A stretch of 64,000 nt of DNA from contig CANJQN010000002.1 in NCBI GenBank assembly GCA_947476465.1, positions 143,962-207,961 of the forward strand, in the 5' to 3' direction. Both the position numbers and the translations under genes were made by a program. Below, in pieces: positions 53,267 through 62,807 of the stretch (the first letter of the stretch is position 1; each line of letters starts with the position of its first letter). The notes under the pieces were generated by a model. It searched no databases, had not been told where the DNA came from, and saw only the letters and a program-made list of their open reading frames with translations. The DNA is from Comamonadaceae bacterium. Lineage in GTDB: Bacteria > Pseudomonadota > Gammaproteobacteria > Burkholderiales > Burkholderiaceae_C.

Positions 53267-54592
53267 TCAGCGCAGCAGCGTGACAGCCAGGCCAGCCGCT
53301 GCACATGCGCCGATCAAGGGCGGAACGCCGGTCTTGAAGCGGAACAGCGCCACGGCGGCGGCGACGGTGATGGCGGCCGAGACGCCATCGAACCTGCCCT
53401 GCAAGCCCTGCGGCCACCACACATGGTAGGCAAAGAACAGCGCCAGATTGAGGATGACGCCCACCACGGCCGCCGTGATGGCCGATAGCGGCGCGGTGAA
53501 GCCCAGCTTGCCGTGGGTGCTCTCCACCAGCGGGCCGCCCGCGAGGATGAACATGAACGACGGCAAAAAGGTGAAGAACGTCACCACTGAGGCCGCCAGC
53601 GCCGCGCCGAGGAACAAGGCGTCCGGGCCCAGCACGGCCCGGTTCCAGCCCCCGACAAAGCCGACAAACGCCACCACCATGATCAGCGGGCCGGGTGTGG
53701 TTTCGCCCAAGGCCAGGCCATCGATCATTTGCGGACCACTGAGCCACTGGAAGTTCTCGACCGCCCCTTGGTACACGTAGGGCAGCACCGCGTACGCGCC
53801 GCCGAAAGTCAGCAGCGCCGCCTTGGTGAAGAACCAGCCCATTTGCGCCAGTGTGGCGTTCCAACCCTGCCACGCCACGAGGGCGCCCATGGCCAGCAGC
53901 CACAGCCCCAGGCCCACGGCCAGCACACGCGCCAGGCGACGGTAAGAAAATCTCGCGTGGTCCGGTGTGGGCGTGTCGTCGTCGATCAGCGCGGGGCCGA
54001 AGCCCTTGTGGGCGGCGCCATGTCCGCCGCCCAATGCGAACACCCACGGCCAGCGCTTGGACCCCAGCCAGCCCGTCAGGCCGGCCGCCGCGACGATCGC
54101 GGGAAAGGGCGTGTCGAACGCGAAGATGGCCGCGAAGGATGCGGCCGCGATGCCCCACATCCAGCCATTGTTCAGCGCGCGTGTGCCGATGCGGTGGGCG
54201 GCATGCAGCACCAGTGCGGTGACGGCGGGCTTGATGCCGTAGAACAGGCCGGCCACCACCGGCACGTCGCCGAAAGCCAGGTAGATCCACGACAGCGCGA
54301 TCAGGATGAACAACGAGGGCAACACGAACAGCGCGCCAGCGACGATGCCGCCCCAGCCGCGGTGCATCAACCAGCCGATGTAGGTGGCGAGCTGCTGGGC
54401 CTCGGGGCCGGGCAGCACCATGCAGTAGTTGAGCGCATGCAGGAAACGGTTCTCGCTGATCCAGCGTCTTCGCTCGACCAACTCGGTGTGCATGATCGCG
54501 ATCTGCCCGGCCGGGCCGCCGAAGCTGATGAAGCCAAGCTTGAGCCAGAAGCGCAGCGCCTCGGCGAAAGACACTGGGTGGGGTCGGTGCAT
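53267..54592 (-). CDS. chrA: Chromate transporter ChrA (two-domain form)
   Basis: A 441-aa CHR-family transporter with both homologous halves. The first has FWLKLGFISFGGPAGQIAIMHTELVERRRWI, LHALNYCMVLPGPEAQQLATYIGWL. The second has FFTKAALLTFGGAYAVLPYVYQGAVENFQWLSGPQMIDGLALGETTPGPLIMVVAFVGFVGGW. CHR proteins export chromate by proton motive force. No ChrB regulator is adjacent. Confidence 0.93.
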   Translation of the reverse strand: MHRPHPVSFAEALRFWLKLGFISFGGPAGQIAIMHTELVERRRWISENRFLHALNYCMVLPGPEAQQLATYIGWLMHRGWGGIVAGALFVLPSLFILIALSWIYLAFGDVPVVAGLFYGIKPAVTALVLHAAHRIGTRALNNGWMWGIAAASFAAIFAFDTPFPAIVAAAGLTGWLGSKRWPWVFALGGGHGAAHKGFGPALIDDDTPTPDHARFSYRRLARVLAVGLGLWLLAMGALVAWQGWNATLAQMGWFFTKAALLTFGGAYAVLPYVYQGAVENFQWLSGPQMIDGLALGETTPGPLIMVVAFVGFVGGWNRAVLGPDALFLGAALAASVVTFFTFLPSFMFILAGGPLVESTHGKLGFTAPLSAITAAVVGVILNLALFFAYHVWWPQGLQGRFDGVSAAITVAAAVALFRFKTGVPPLIGACAAAGLAVTLLR

Positions 54593-54670
54593 GGTTGCGG
54601 ACGGTGGCCGGGGCTGGGGAAAAGGGCTCGAACACGGCGTCGGCCGCGTCGATCGATGCGATTCAGTCTC

Positions 54671-55806
54671 TCATACCGGCTCGACGGGTTGCGGATCGCG
54701 CCGAAGCAGCCGCTGCGCCACACTCAACGCCGACCCGATCACCTGGTGCATGTCGTAGTAGCGGTACTGCGCCAGCCGGCCGCCGAACACATGCTTGGGC
54801 AGGGTGGCCGCGCGGGCGAGGTAGCGCTCATGCCGCGCCAGGTTGGGGGCATCGCCCACTGGGCAGAAGGGGATTTTTCCGCGCGCCCAGCGGTCGGGGA
54901 TCTCGCGGGTGACGCAGGTCACGGGCACGCTGGGGTCGTTGTCGAAATGGCGGTGTTCGATGCTGCGCGTCCAGGGCACCTCGGGGTCGCTGTAGTTGAC
55001 CACCGCATTGCCCTGCCAGTTGGTGCTGGGGTGGATGTCGCTTTCGAAGCGCAGGGTGCGGTATTCCAGTTCACCCTCCGCATAGCCGAAGAACTCGTCG
55101 ATGCAGCCGGTGTAGACCGTGGTGTGGGCCAGCGCGTCCAGCGTGTCGCGGGCGGCCAGGTAGTCGATGCCGGTGCGCACCTCGATGCCCTCCAGGATGC
55201 GCTCGAACATGCCGGTGTAGCCACCGATCGGGATGCCCTGGTAACGGTCGTCGAAGTAGCTGTTGTCCCAGGTCAGGCGAAACGGCAGGCCTTGAGGATG
55301 GCGGCCGGCAGCTCGCGCGGCTCGCGCATCCACTGCTTGGCGGTGTAGTGGCGCACCAGGGTCTCGTACACGTCGCGGCCTACCAGGGGCAGGGCGTGTT
55401 CTTCCAGGTTGGCGGGCTCGCGGCCCTGCAGGTCCAGGCGTTGTGCAGCGATGCGCTGAAGGGCTTCGGCCGGCCTGGTCACACCCCACAGTTGGTGGAA
55501 GGTGTACATGCTAAGGGGCAGGCTGTACACCTTGCCGCGCGCGATGGCGATGGGCGCGTTGCGAAAGCTGTTGAATTGGGCGAAGCGGTTGACGAAAGCC
55601 CAGATGCCTTCGTCGTTGCAATGGAAGATGTGCCGCCCGTAGGCATGCACGTGAATGCCTTCCGCCATCTTGGTGTGGCAGTTGCCGCCGATGTGCGCTC
55701 GCTTGTCGATCACCAGGCAACGCTTGCCGGCGTCGGTCATGCGGCGCGCGAAGGTGGCGCCGAACAGGCCGGCGCCGACGATCAGGTAGTCGTGGGGCGC
55801 CGACAT
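54671..55806 (-). pseudogene. glf: UDP-galactopyranose mutase, frameshifted
   Basis: Flavoenzyme that turns UDP-galactopyranose into UDP-galactofuranose. The N-terminal part (MSAPHDYLIVGAGLFGATFA, HIGGNCHTK, YTAKQWMREPRELPAAILK) reads in one frame to a stop near 55273. The rest (LPFRLTWDNSYFDDRYQGIPIGGYTGMFERIL through YYDMHQVIGSAL) continues in another frame. One base appears to be missing at about 55288-55297, between ILK and LPFR. With that base restored the protein would be complete. It is either a real inactivating mutation or a sequencing error. Confidence 0.88.
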
Positions 55807-55892
55807 CAGAGCTTTCCCCAGCCTTGACGCTGCGCCCGCCTCGCGGCACCCTCGGCCACAGCCCGGGCAGGACACGGGGACATTGGAGGGGT

Positions 55893-56645
55893 ATGGATGG
55901 TGTTCATGTGATCAGCCTGGCGCGCTCGGCGGCGCGGCGCGCGGCGTTCGCGCAGGCCAATGCGCACTTGCGCTATGAGTATGTCGATGCGGTGGACGGC
56001 GCCGAACTCGCACCCAATGACATCGCGGCCAGCGGCCACTTCGCACCGGGCCTGCAATACACCGCTGGCGCGGTCGGCTGCGCCCTGTCGCACTTGCGGC
56101 TGTGGGAGCGGGCCATCGTGCTCGGCCGCCCGGTCACGGTGGCCGAGGACGACACCGTGTTCCGCCACGACTTTCACGAAAAGCAGTCGCGCCTGCTTTC
56201 TGAGCTGCCACCCCACTGGGATCTCGTCGTGTGGGGCTGGAACTTCGACTGCGCGCTTTCGCTGAACCTCATGCCGGGCGTGTCGCCGTCCCTGCTGGTG
56301 TGCGACCAGAACCAGCTGCGAAGCGCGCTGACCGGCTTCCAGCAGGGGCAGGGCACGCCGGCGCTGTTGCCGCTGGACTCGTGCTTTGGCACGCCGGCCT
56401 ACACCATCAGTGCCTCGGGCGCCCGGCGGTTTCGGGCAATGTGTTTTCCGCTGCGTCCCATGGAAATCGCCGTGCCCCTGGCCGGCCAGCCGGTCCCGAA
56501 CGCGGGCATCGACATCGCGATGAGCCGCATCTACCCGCTGACCGGCTCGTATGCCTGCGTGCCCCCCTTGGCGGCCACGCCCAATGACCATGGCGCATCG
56601 ACGTTGCGGCATGTCAACCCAGTTTCAAGCCCACCGCCTGGCTGA
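55893..56645 (+). CDS. Glycosyltransferase family 25 (LPS-type)
   Basis: A 250-aa GT25 enzyme: [22 protein letters not shown], the family block GAVGCALSHLRLWERAIVLG, and the acidic motif VAEDDTVFRHDF. The C-terminal part includes PLDSCFGTPAYTISASGARRF. GT25 enzymes often transfer galactose to LPS or glycans. The start at 55893 (MDGVHV) has GGAGGGG upstream. It is divergent from glf and its 3' end overlaps the convergent decayed gene. Confidence 0.85.
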   Translation: MDGVHVISLARSAARRAAFAQANAHLRYEYVDAVDGAELAPNDIAASGHFAPGLQYTAGAVGCALSHLRLWERAIVLGRPVTVAEDDTVFRHDFHEKQSRLLSELPPHWDLVVWGWNFDCALSLNLMPGVSPSLLVCDQNQLRSALTGFQQGQGTPALLPLDSCFGTPAYTISASGARRFRAMCFPLRPMEIAVPLAGQPVPNAGIDIAMSRIYPLTGSYACVPPLAATPNDHGASTLRHVNPVSSPPPG

Positions 56646-57185
56646 TCACCGCATCGGCGATCTGCTGTGCGCTCATCTGCCCCAGCTTGCCCGCCAGGTC
56701 CTTGCCCACTGCAGGTCCATGCCGCAGCCGGAGCGGGTCTGCGTGAACCAGGGCAACGCTCGCTCGGCCAGGCGCGGCGACAGGCAGGGGCACATGCACT
56801 CGACCAGGTTGGTCATGCGCCATACAAAGCTTTCGTGCGCCAGGGTGACCGCCCAGGAAAAATGGCTGCGCTCGTCCAGCGCCGGCTGGGCCAGGTCTGC
56901 CCGCAACTTGGCGCAGATGTCGAAAAATTGATTCAGGGCGGCTGTGTCGATCAGCAGGATGCGCTCGTAGGCTTTCCAGTGGTCGGTGCGGCTGAGGTAC
57001 TGGTGCAGGCCCTGCCACTTGGGGCCGGCAATGGGGTGGATCTCGTAGCCGGCGTCCCGCCAGCCGGGCGGCACCGTCTGGCCGTAGAAGGTGACGACCA
57101 GGTCGAAGTCAGGCTCGGCGCCTTCGAGCCAGTGCGGGTGCAGCGATTGCTCGCCGCAGCGCGCGACGAGGAGGTTGCTGTTCAT
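56614..57185 (-). pseudogene. DUF707-family gene, decayed
   Basis: The N-terminal part NSNLLVARCGEQSLHPHWLEG, GPKWQGLHQYL and NLVECMCPCLSPRLAERALPWF is recognisable as DUF707, a putative glycosyltransferase-like family. The acidic PDDDL-type segment is shortened to LLIDTAALNQFF, and the SGWGLD region reads SGCGMDLQW. Just after it (about 56703-56710) the frame shifts: KDLAGKLGQMSAQQIADAV continues in another frame to a stop at 56614. Two or three lesions make it non-functional. Confidence 0.7.
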
Positions 57186-57263
57186 GCGGATGGGATAAGG
57201 CGACTGTGCTTCAGTCACCGTTCAGGCGGGGCGGTTCCCAGCGCCTGCGCCCGCGGACGGGAT

Positions 57264-58916
57264 TCAGGCGGGGACGGCGGCCAGGTACTGGTGCGTAAAG
57301 GCGATGGCCATGCTGCCCTCGCCCACGGCGGCGGCGACCCGCTTGACCGGGCTCAAGCGCACGTCACCACAGGCGAACACCCCCGGCACGCTGGTCTCCA
57401 GCAGGAAGGGGTCACGCGGCGCGTGCCAGCGGCCAGACTTGAGCACGTCGGCGCCGGTCAGCACATAGCCGCGCGCATCGCGTGCGACTTCTGGTGGGAG
57501 CCAGGCGGTCTCGGCATCAGCGCCGATGAAAATGAACAGGCCGCCGCAGTCGCGCCGTGTCACCGCCTGGGTGCGCCGGTCGAGCAGGTCGATGGCGGTG
57601 AGGTGGTCGCTGCCGTGCGCGGCCACCACTTCGCTGTGGAGCGCCACGTGGACGTTGTCCTTGCGCCGCAGCTGCTCGACCAGGTAGTGCGACATGCTTT
57701 TTTCCAGCGCGTCGCCCCGTACCACGAGGGTCACGCTGTTGGCATGGTTGGCGAAAAACAGCGCCGCCTGGCCGGCGGAATTGCCGGCGCCGATCAGGTG
57801 GATGTCCATGCCTTGCGTGGTCGCGGCCTCGCTGCGCGCGGCGCCGTAGTACAGGCCCTTGCCGATCAGCCGGTTGAAGCCTTCGACCTCGAGCCGCCGC
57901 CAGCTGACGCCGGTGGCCAGGATCAGTGTGCGCGCCTGCAGCGTCTGGCCGCCGTCGAGGTGAACGCGGCGCCCCACCGGATCGATGCGTTCGATGGATC
58001 GGGTGACCAAAATCTCGGCGCCCAGGCGCCTCGCCTGCTGCAGGGCCCGGCTGGCCAGCTCGTCGCCCGAGACGCCGTTGGGAAACCCCAGGTAGTTCTC
58101 GATGCGCGATGACGTGCCCGCCTGCCCGCCCGGCGCCTCGCGCTCGACCACCAGCGTGGCCAGGCCCTCGGAGGCGCCATACACGGCCGCCGCCAGGCCG
58201 GCCGGGCCGGCGCCGATGATCACGGTGTCGTACTCCGTGCGGGACGGCTCGGTTTGAAGGTCCAGCCGATGGGCCAGCTCGCGCTGGCTGGGACGAACCC
58301 ATACCGTGCCGTCGGCCAGACGCACGGCGGGCAGGGTGGTGAAGTCGGGCGCGGGGCCTTGCCAGCGGCTGGCAAAGTCGGGCTGCTCGGGCTCAACCGC
58401 GTCGAAGGGCACCTGATTGCGCGCAAGAAAGCGCCGCAGCTCGTGGCAGGCGGTGTCCCAGCGATGACCGCACAGGGTGACCTTGGCCTGGGGCGCCTGC
58501 GCCGCCATGCCTTGCAGGCCGCCGATGCGCTCGCGGGCCAGCTTGGCCACATGGTCCATCACCGCCGGACAGGCGGCCACCAGGCCGTGGTACTGGCGCG
58601 GGTCCAGGCGGATCACCCGCGACGGCTCGGCGGCTCGGGCGGCACCCAGGAAGGGTGTTCCCAGCGTGATCGGGACTTCGCCATGGACCTGCCCGGGTGT
58701 GCGTCGCCCGATCACCTTGGGCACGCCGTCGACCTGGCGCACGATCTCCAGCACACCTTCCAGCACGATCAGCAGGGCGCGGTCTTCACCCTCGTGGACC
58801 GCGTATTCGCCCGGCGCCAGCCGGATGTCCGGCACGCTGCGAGCGAGGCGGTCGAGCTCTTCGGGCGGCGCGCTGGCCAGGAAGGGAACCTGGGCGAGGA
58901 TGTCGGCGGTGAGCAT
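57264..58916 (-). CDS. Thioredoxin-reductase-like flavoprotein with cNMP-binding domain, no CxxC
   Basis: A 550-aa three-part protein. Residues about 5-130 are a cyclic-nucleotide-binding/Crp-like domain (PFLASAPPEELDRLAR, LAPGEYAVHEGE). Residues about 145-215 are glutaredoxin-like (VTLCGHRWDTACHELRRFLARNQVPFDAVE). Residues about 230-545 are thioredoxin reductase-like, with FAD loop VIIGAGPAGLAAAVYGASEG, GGQAGTSSRIENYLGFP, NAD loop LIGAGNSAGQAALFF, and GVFACGDVR. The redox CxxC normally in the NAD domain is replaced by YYGAARSEA, so it cannot act as a standard TrxB. The oxidised partner is unknown. Confidence 0.88.
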   Translation of the reverse strand: MLTADILAQVPFLASAPPEELDRLARSVPDIRLAPGEYAVHEGEDRALLIVLEGVLEIVRQVDGVPKVIGRRTPGQVHGEVPITLGTPFLGAARAAEPSRVIRLDPRQYHGLVAACPAVMDHVAKLARERIGGLQGMAAQAPQAKVTLCGHRWDTACHELRRFLARNQVPFDAVEPEQPDFASRWQGPAPDFTTLPAVRLADGTVWVRPSQRELAHRLDLQTEPSRTEYDTVIIGAGPAGLAAAVYGASEGLATLVVEREAPGGQAGTSSRIENYLGFPNGVSGDELASRALQQARRLGAEILVTRSIERIDPVGRRVHLDGGQTLQARTLILATGVSWRRLEVEGFNRLIGKGLYYGAARSEAATTQGMDIHLIGAGNSAGQAALFFANHANSVTLVVRGDALEKSMSHYLVEQLRRKDNVHVALHSEVVAAHGSDHLTAIDLLDRRTQAVTRRDCGGLFIFIGADAETAWLPPEVARDARGYVLTGADVLKSGRWHAPRDPFLLETSVPGVFACGDVRLSPVKRVAAAVGEGSMAIAFTHQYLAAVPA

Positions 58917-58965
58917 GCGGTCTCCAGCGGCACCGGCCGCGCCGAGCCACTCTAATGCACGGGCA

Positions 58966-60087
58966 TCAAGTCGCCAAGGCCGGCGTGCCGGCGCGGATCA
59001 CGCCGCCGCCCAGGCAGACCTCGCCGGCGTACACCACGGCCGACTGGCCGGGCGTCACCGCCCATTGCGGCTCTGCGAACGCCAGCGAAAACTCGCCCAC
59101 CTCCCCAGGTGCGAGGGTGGCCTGCGCGTCCTGCTGGCGGTAGCGCGTCTTGGCGGTGCAGGCGCCCGGCGCGGGCGGCGTGCCCGCCACCCAACTCGCG
59201 TCGGCGGCTTCGAGCGCCCTCGACAGCAGCCAGGGGTGGTCGTGTCCCTGCACCACCCAGAGGATGTTTTTCTCGAGGTCCTTGCGGGCGACGAACCAGG
59301 GCGCATGCTCGCCGCCGCCTCTTTGCGCGCCCTTGGCCTTGATGCCGCCGATGCCCAGGCCCTGGCGCTGGCCCAGGGTGTAGAAGCTCAGGCCCTGGTG
59401 CTGCCCGATGGTGCGGCCGCGCTCGTCCTTGATCGGGCCGGGCTCCTTGCTCAGGTAGCGCTCCAGGAACTCGCGAAACGGCCGCTCGCCGATGAAGCAG
59501 ATGCCGGTCGAATCCTTCTTCTTGGCGTTGGGCAGGCCGATCTCCTGCGCGATGCGGCGCACCTCGGTCTTGTGCAGCTCGCCTACCGGAAACAGCGTCT
59601 TGGACAGCTGGGCCTGGTTCAGGCGATGCAGAAAGTAGCTCTGGTCCTTGGACGGATCCAGCCCCTTGAGCAACTGGAACGCGCCGCCCTGCTCGCGCAC
59701 CCTGGCGTAATGCCCGGTGGCGATTTTCTGGGCGCCCAGGCGCATGGCGTGGTCCAGGAAGGCCTTGAACTTGATCTCGGCGTTGCACAGCACGTCCGGG
59801 TTGGGTGTGCGGCCGGCCTGGTATTCGCGCAGGAACTCGGCAAAGACGCGGTCCTTGTAGTCGGCAGCGAAATTGACGTGCTCGATCTCGATGCCCAGGA
59901 CGTCGGCCACGCTGGCGGCGTCGATGAAGTCGATGTTGGACGAGCAATACTCGCTGTCGTCGTCGTCTTCCCAGTTTTTCATGAAGATGCCGACCACCTC
60001 GTGGCCCTGCTGCTTCAAGAGGTAGGCCGTCACCGCGGAATCGACACCGCCGCTCAGCCCCACCACCACGCGCTGCTTCGCTTGCAT
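58966..60087 (-). CDS. mnmA: tRNA-specific 2-thiouridylase MnmA
   Basis: A 373-aa enzyme that thiolates U34 of Lys, Glu and Gln tRNAs. PP-loop [29 protein letters not shown], the catalytic Cys in [12 protein letters not shown] and the second Cys in [10 protein letters not shown], then the C-terminal barrel region. It begins 5 bp after the Nudix gene, likely in one transcript. Confidence 0.96.
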   Translation of the reverse strand: MQAKQRVVVGLSGGVDSAVTAYLLKQQGHEVVGIFMKNWEDDDDSEYCSSNIDFIDAASVADVLGIEIEHVNFAADYKDRVFAEFLREYQAGRTPNPDVLCNAEIKFKAFLDHAMRLGAQKIATGHYARVREQGGAFQLLKGLDPSKDQSYFLHRLNQAQLSKTLFPVGELHKTEVRRIAQEIGLPNAKKKDSTGICFIGERPFREFLERYLSKEPGPIKDERGRTIGQHQGLSFYTLGQRQGLGIGGIKAKGAQRGGGEHAPWFVARKDLEKNILWVVQGHDHPWLLSRALEAADASWVAGTPPAPGACTAKTRYRQQDAQATLAPGEVGEFSLAFAEPQWAVTPGQSAVVYAGEVCLGGGVIRAGTPALAT

Positions 60088-60092
60088 GGGGG

Positions 60093-60575
60093 TCAGCCGG
60101 GCTGGGCCACGCTGGGGTGGGTGTAAACCAGATCCAGCGGATGACGCTGGCCGCGCAGGTGGTCTTCCATGCAGCGCTGCACCAGCGGGCTGCGATGCCG
60201 CGCGGCGCTGTCACGCACCTCCTGCGGCGTGAGCCAGACCGTGCGCACGATGCCGTCGTCCAGCGGGCGCTGGGCGTCGTGCGCGAGCAGCTCGCCGCAA
60301 AAGGCAAATCGCAGGTAGGTGATGTCCTCGCCGTTGGTGGCCCGCTGAAAGCGCGACAGGTAGATGCCCACCAGCGCCGTGGGGCGGAACTGCCAGCCGG
60401 TTTCTTCCAGGGCTTCCCGGGCGCAGCCGTCTACGGGCGACTCCCCCGGGTCGAGGTGACCGGCCGGGTTGTTCAGCCGCAGCCCCTCGGGCGTGTGTTC
60501 TTCCACCAGAAGGAATCGGCCGCCGCGCTCGACGATGGCGGCGACGGTGACACTGGGTTTCCAACGATCGCTCAT
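60093..60575 (-). CDS. Nudix hydrolase (NudJ-like)
   Basis: A 160-aa pyrophosphohydrolase. The Nudix box is complete: [23 protein letters not shown]. The N-terminus [33 protein letters not shown] resembles NudJ (a phosphatase of thiamine and nucleotide pyrophosphates). It lies directly upstream of mnmA, a common pairing. Confidence 0.9.
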   Translation of the reverse strand: MSDRWKPSVTVAAIVERGGRFLLVEEHTPEGLRLNNPAGHLDPGESPVDGCAREALEETGWQFRPTALVGIYLSRFQRATNGEDITYLRFAFCGELLAHDAQRPLDDGIVRTVWLTPQEVRDSAARHRSPLVQRCMEDHLRGQRHPLDLVYTHPSVAQPG

Positions 60576-60598
60576 GCGCCGATTATCGGCGGGCCCCT

Positions 60599-61060
60599 TC
60601 AGGCCGCGTATTCAGGCGCTCCCTGTACCCACATGAAGGACTGCACGTCGATCATGTCGCGCGGGCGCAGCCCCGGCCGGCGCGCCAGGTCGCGCCGCAC
60701 GATGGCCGCGAAGGTCAACAGCCGCTCGTACCCGCGCCAGTCGGGCTGCGGCAGGTAGGCCAGGTCGAACCCGTAGACGTGCGCCGCCTTGTCGGTGACG
60801 CGAGGCTTGAGAAGCAGGTGCCGGTCCGCACGCGCAAGAAAGCCGAAGGCGGTGGCAACGGGTCAGGTGAGCACCCGCCCGCGCGCGCGCGGCAGCTCCG
60901 ACAAGGCCTGCACCCAGTCGCCGAAGCGGCGCTCGCGCCCGCCGCGGCCTTAGAGGAAGGCCTGCAGCTCGTGAGCGAACAGGCGCGCGCCGGCCTCGGC
61001 CGAAGCGCGTCGCGCAGCGCCATCTTCTCGAACGAGAACGGCTGCTTGTAGGCCGGAGCC
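60599..61060 (-). pseudogene. Decayed gene of unknown family upstream of pntAA
   Basis: On the minus strand a conserved-looking frame reads LQAFL-stop-GRGGRERRFGDWVQALSEL, then RVLT-stop-PVATAFGFLARADRHLLLKP, then HVYGFDLAYLPQPDWRGYERLL to the end QSFMWVQGAPEYAA. Two in-frame stops (TAA and TGA) interrupt it, and an upstream piece (KQPFSFEKMALRDALR) is in another frame. I do not recognise the family. It looks like a recently inactivated gene. Confidence 0.6.
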
Positions 61061-61167
61061 CGGGCGCCCTGGCGCGGACGAATCGCCGGGTTCCGCTGGG
61101 GCTTCCTGTAAGCTTCGGTGAAGTTGGTTGTTTTGGTTATCGAACCCCCTTCCCGAGGAGGCAGCTC

Positions 61168-62283
61168 ATGCAAATTGGCGTTCCCGCCGAAACCACAGCG
61201 GGCGAGACCCGTGTGGCCGTCACACCCGAGACGGCCAAGAAACTCAAGGCCCAGGGCCACACCGTTCGGGTGGCCTCCGGCGCCGGCCTGGCCGCCAGCG
61301 TGACCGATGCGGCCTATGAAGCGGCGGGCTGCGAGCTCACCGACCAGCCGGGCGCGCTGGGCTGCGAGCTGGTGCTCAAGGTACGGTCGCCGCAAGAGTC
61401 CGAACTGGCCGCCTTCGCCCCCGGCGCGGCCGTGGTGGGCATGCTCAACCCCTTTGACGCCGCCGGGCTGCAGCGCCTGGCCACGGCCGGGCTGACCGCC
61501 TTTGCCTTGGAAGCGGCCCCACGCACCACCCGTGCCCAGAGCATGGATGTGCTGAGCTCGCAGGCCAACATCGCCGGCTACAAGGCGGTGATGATCGCGG
61601 CCAACACGTATCAGCGCTTTTTCCCCATGCTCATGACGGCGGCCGGCACCGTCAAGGCGGCGCGTGTGGTCATCCTGGGCGTGGGCGTGGCCGGCCTGCA
61701 GGCTATTGCCACCGCCAAACGCCTGGGCGCCGTCATCGAAGCGTCTGACGTGCGCCCCAGCGTCAAGGAGCAGGTCGAGTCGCTGGGCGCCAAGTTCATC
61801 GACGTGCCCTACGAGACCGCCGAGGAGAAGGAGGCGGCCGTGGGCGTGGGCGGCTATGCCCGGCCCATGCCGCAAAGCTGGCTGGACCGCCAGAAGGCCG
61901 AGGTGGCCAAGCGCGTGGCTCAGGCCGATGTGGTGATCACCACCGCCCTCATCCCCGGGCGTGCCGCGCCGGTGCTGGTGACTGAAGACATGGTCAAGGC
62001 CATGAAGCCCGGCTCGGTGATCATCGACCTCGCCGCGGCGCAAGGCGGCAACTGCCCCTTGACCGAGGCCGACAAGACGGTGGTCAAGCATGGCGTCACC
62101 CTGGTGGGCGAGACCAACCTGGCGGCCCTGGTGGCCGCCGATGCCTCGGCGCTGTATGCGCGCAACGTGCTGGACTTCCTCAAGCTGGTGATCGACAAGG
62201 AAGGCAAGCTGGTGGTCAACATGGAAGACGACATCGTCGTGGCCTGCCTGATGGCGCAGGGCGGCGAGGTCAGGCGCAAGTGA
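61168..62283 (+). CDS. pntAA: NAD(P) transhydrogenase alpha subunit, part 1
   Basis: A 371-aa soluble NAD(H)-binding domain I of the proton-translocating transhydrogenase. MQIGVPAETTAGETRVAVTPETAKKL, RAQSMDVLSSQANIAGYKAV, the dinucleotide loop VVILGVGVAGLQAIATAKRLGAVIEASDVRP, and PGSVIIDLAAAQGGNCPLTE. GAGGAGG precedes the ATG. Split pntAA/pntAB is usual in beta-proteobacteria. Confidence 0.95.
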   Translation: MQIGVPAETTAGETRVAVTPETAKKLKAQGHTVRVASGAGLAASVTDAAYEAAGCELTDQPGALGCELVLKVRSPQESELAAFAPGAAVVGMLNPFDAAGLQRLATAGLTAFALEAAPRTTRAQSMDVLSSQANIAGYKAVMIAANTYQRFFPMLMTAAGTVKAARVVILGVGVAGLQAIATAKRLGAVIEASDVRPSVKEQVESLGAKFIDVPYETAEEKEAAVGVGGYARPMPQSWLDRQKAEVAKRVAQADVVITTALIPGRAAPVLVTEDMVKAMKPGSVIIDLAAAQGGNCPLTEADKTVVKHGVTLVGETNLAALVAADASALYARNVLDFLKLVIDKEGKLVVNMEDDIVVACLMAQGGEVRRK

Positions 62284-62289
62284 AAAGCA

Positions 62290-62443
62290 CCGTTCGGGCT
62301 GAGCCCCACACGTTCGGGCCGAGCCCCCACCCGTTCGGGCTGAGCCTCCACCCGTTCGGGCTGAGCCTCCACCCGTTCGGGCTGAGCCTCCACCCGTTCG
62401 GGCTGAGCCTGTCGAAGCCCTTCGACAGGCTCAGGGCGAACGG
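62290..62443. repeat. Tandem 21-bp half-units ending in the 50-bp palindromic repeat (copy 2)
   Basis: CGTTCGGG recurs at 62291, 62311, 62332, 62353, 62374 and 62395, spaced 20 then 21 bp, each followed by a GCTGAGCC-like segment. The last unit runs into a complete 50-bp palindrome (62394-62443) matching 4912-4961. The half-element has thus been tandemly amplified between pntAA and pntAB. Confidence 0.9.
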
Positions 62444-62483
62444 TGATGGGTCTCCACGCGACACACACGACTAGGAAGCAAGT

Positions 62484-62807
62484 ATGGAAGTCTCAGACAC
62501 CGTCACCAATCTGATCATCTTCGTGCTGGCCATCTACGTGGGCTACCACGTGGTGTGGACCGTCACGCCCGCGCTGCACACGCCGCTGATGGCGGTCACC
62601 AACGCCATCTCGGCCATCGTGATCGTGGGCGCCATGCTGGCCGCCGCGCAGACCGAAACCCCCCTGGGCCGCACCATGGGCGTGCTGGCCGTGGCGCTGG
62701 CCGCCGTCAACATCTTCGGCGGCTTTTTAGTCACCCGGCGCATGCTGGAGATGTTCAGGAAGAAGGAAAAGAAGGCGCCGGCCGCAGGCAAGGGAGACGC
62801 GGCATGA
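62484..62807 (+). CDS. pntAB: NAD(P) transhydrogenase alpha subunit, part 2
   Basis: A 107-aa membrane part of the alpha subunit with three hydrophobic helices: NLIIFVLAIYVGYHVVWTVTPALHTPLMAVTNAISAIVIVGAM, GVLAVALAAVNIFGGFLV. The motif TPALHTPLMAVTNAISAI is typical. Its stop overlaps the pntB start (ATGA). A repeat-rich 200-bp gap separates it from pntAA. Confidence 0.95.
   Translation: MEVSDTVTNLIIFVLAIYVGYHVVWTVTPALHTPLMAVTNAISAIVIVGAMLAAAQTETPLGRTMGVLAVALAAVNIFGGFLVTRRMLEMFRKKEKKAPAAGKGDAA

Noticed and set aside
62290..62443. CRISPR array between pntAA and pntAB
   Set aside because: The 21-bp units are contiguous without unique spacers and derive from the palindromic repeat.
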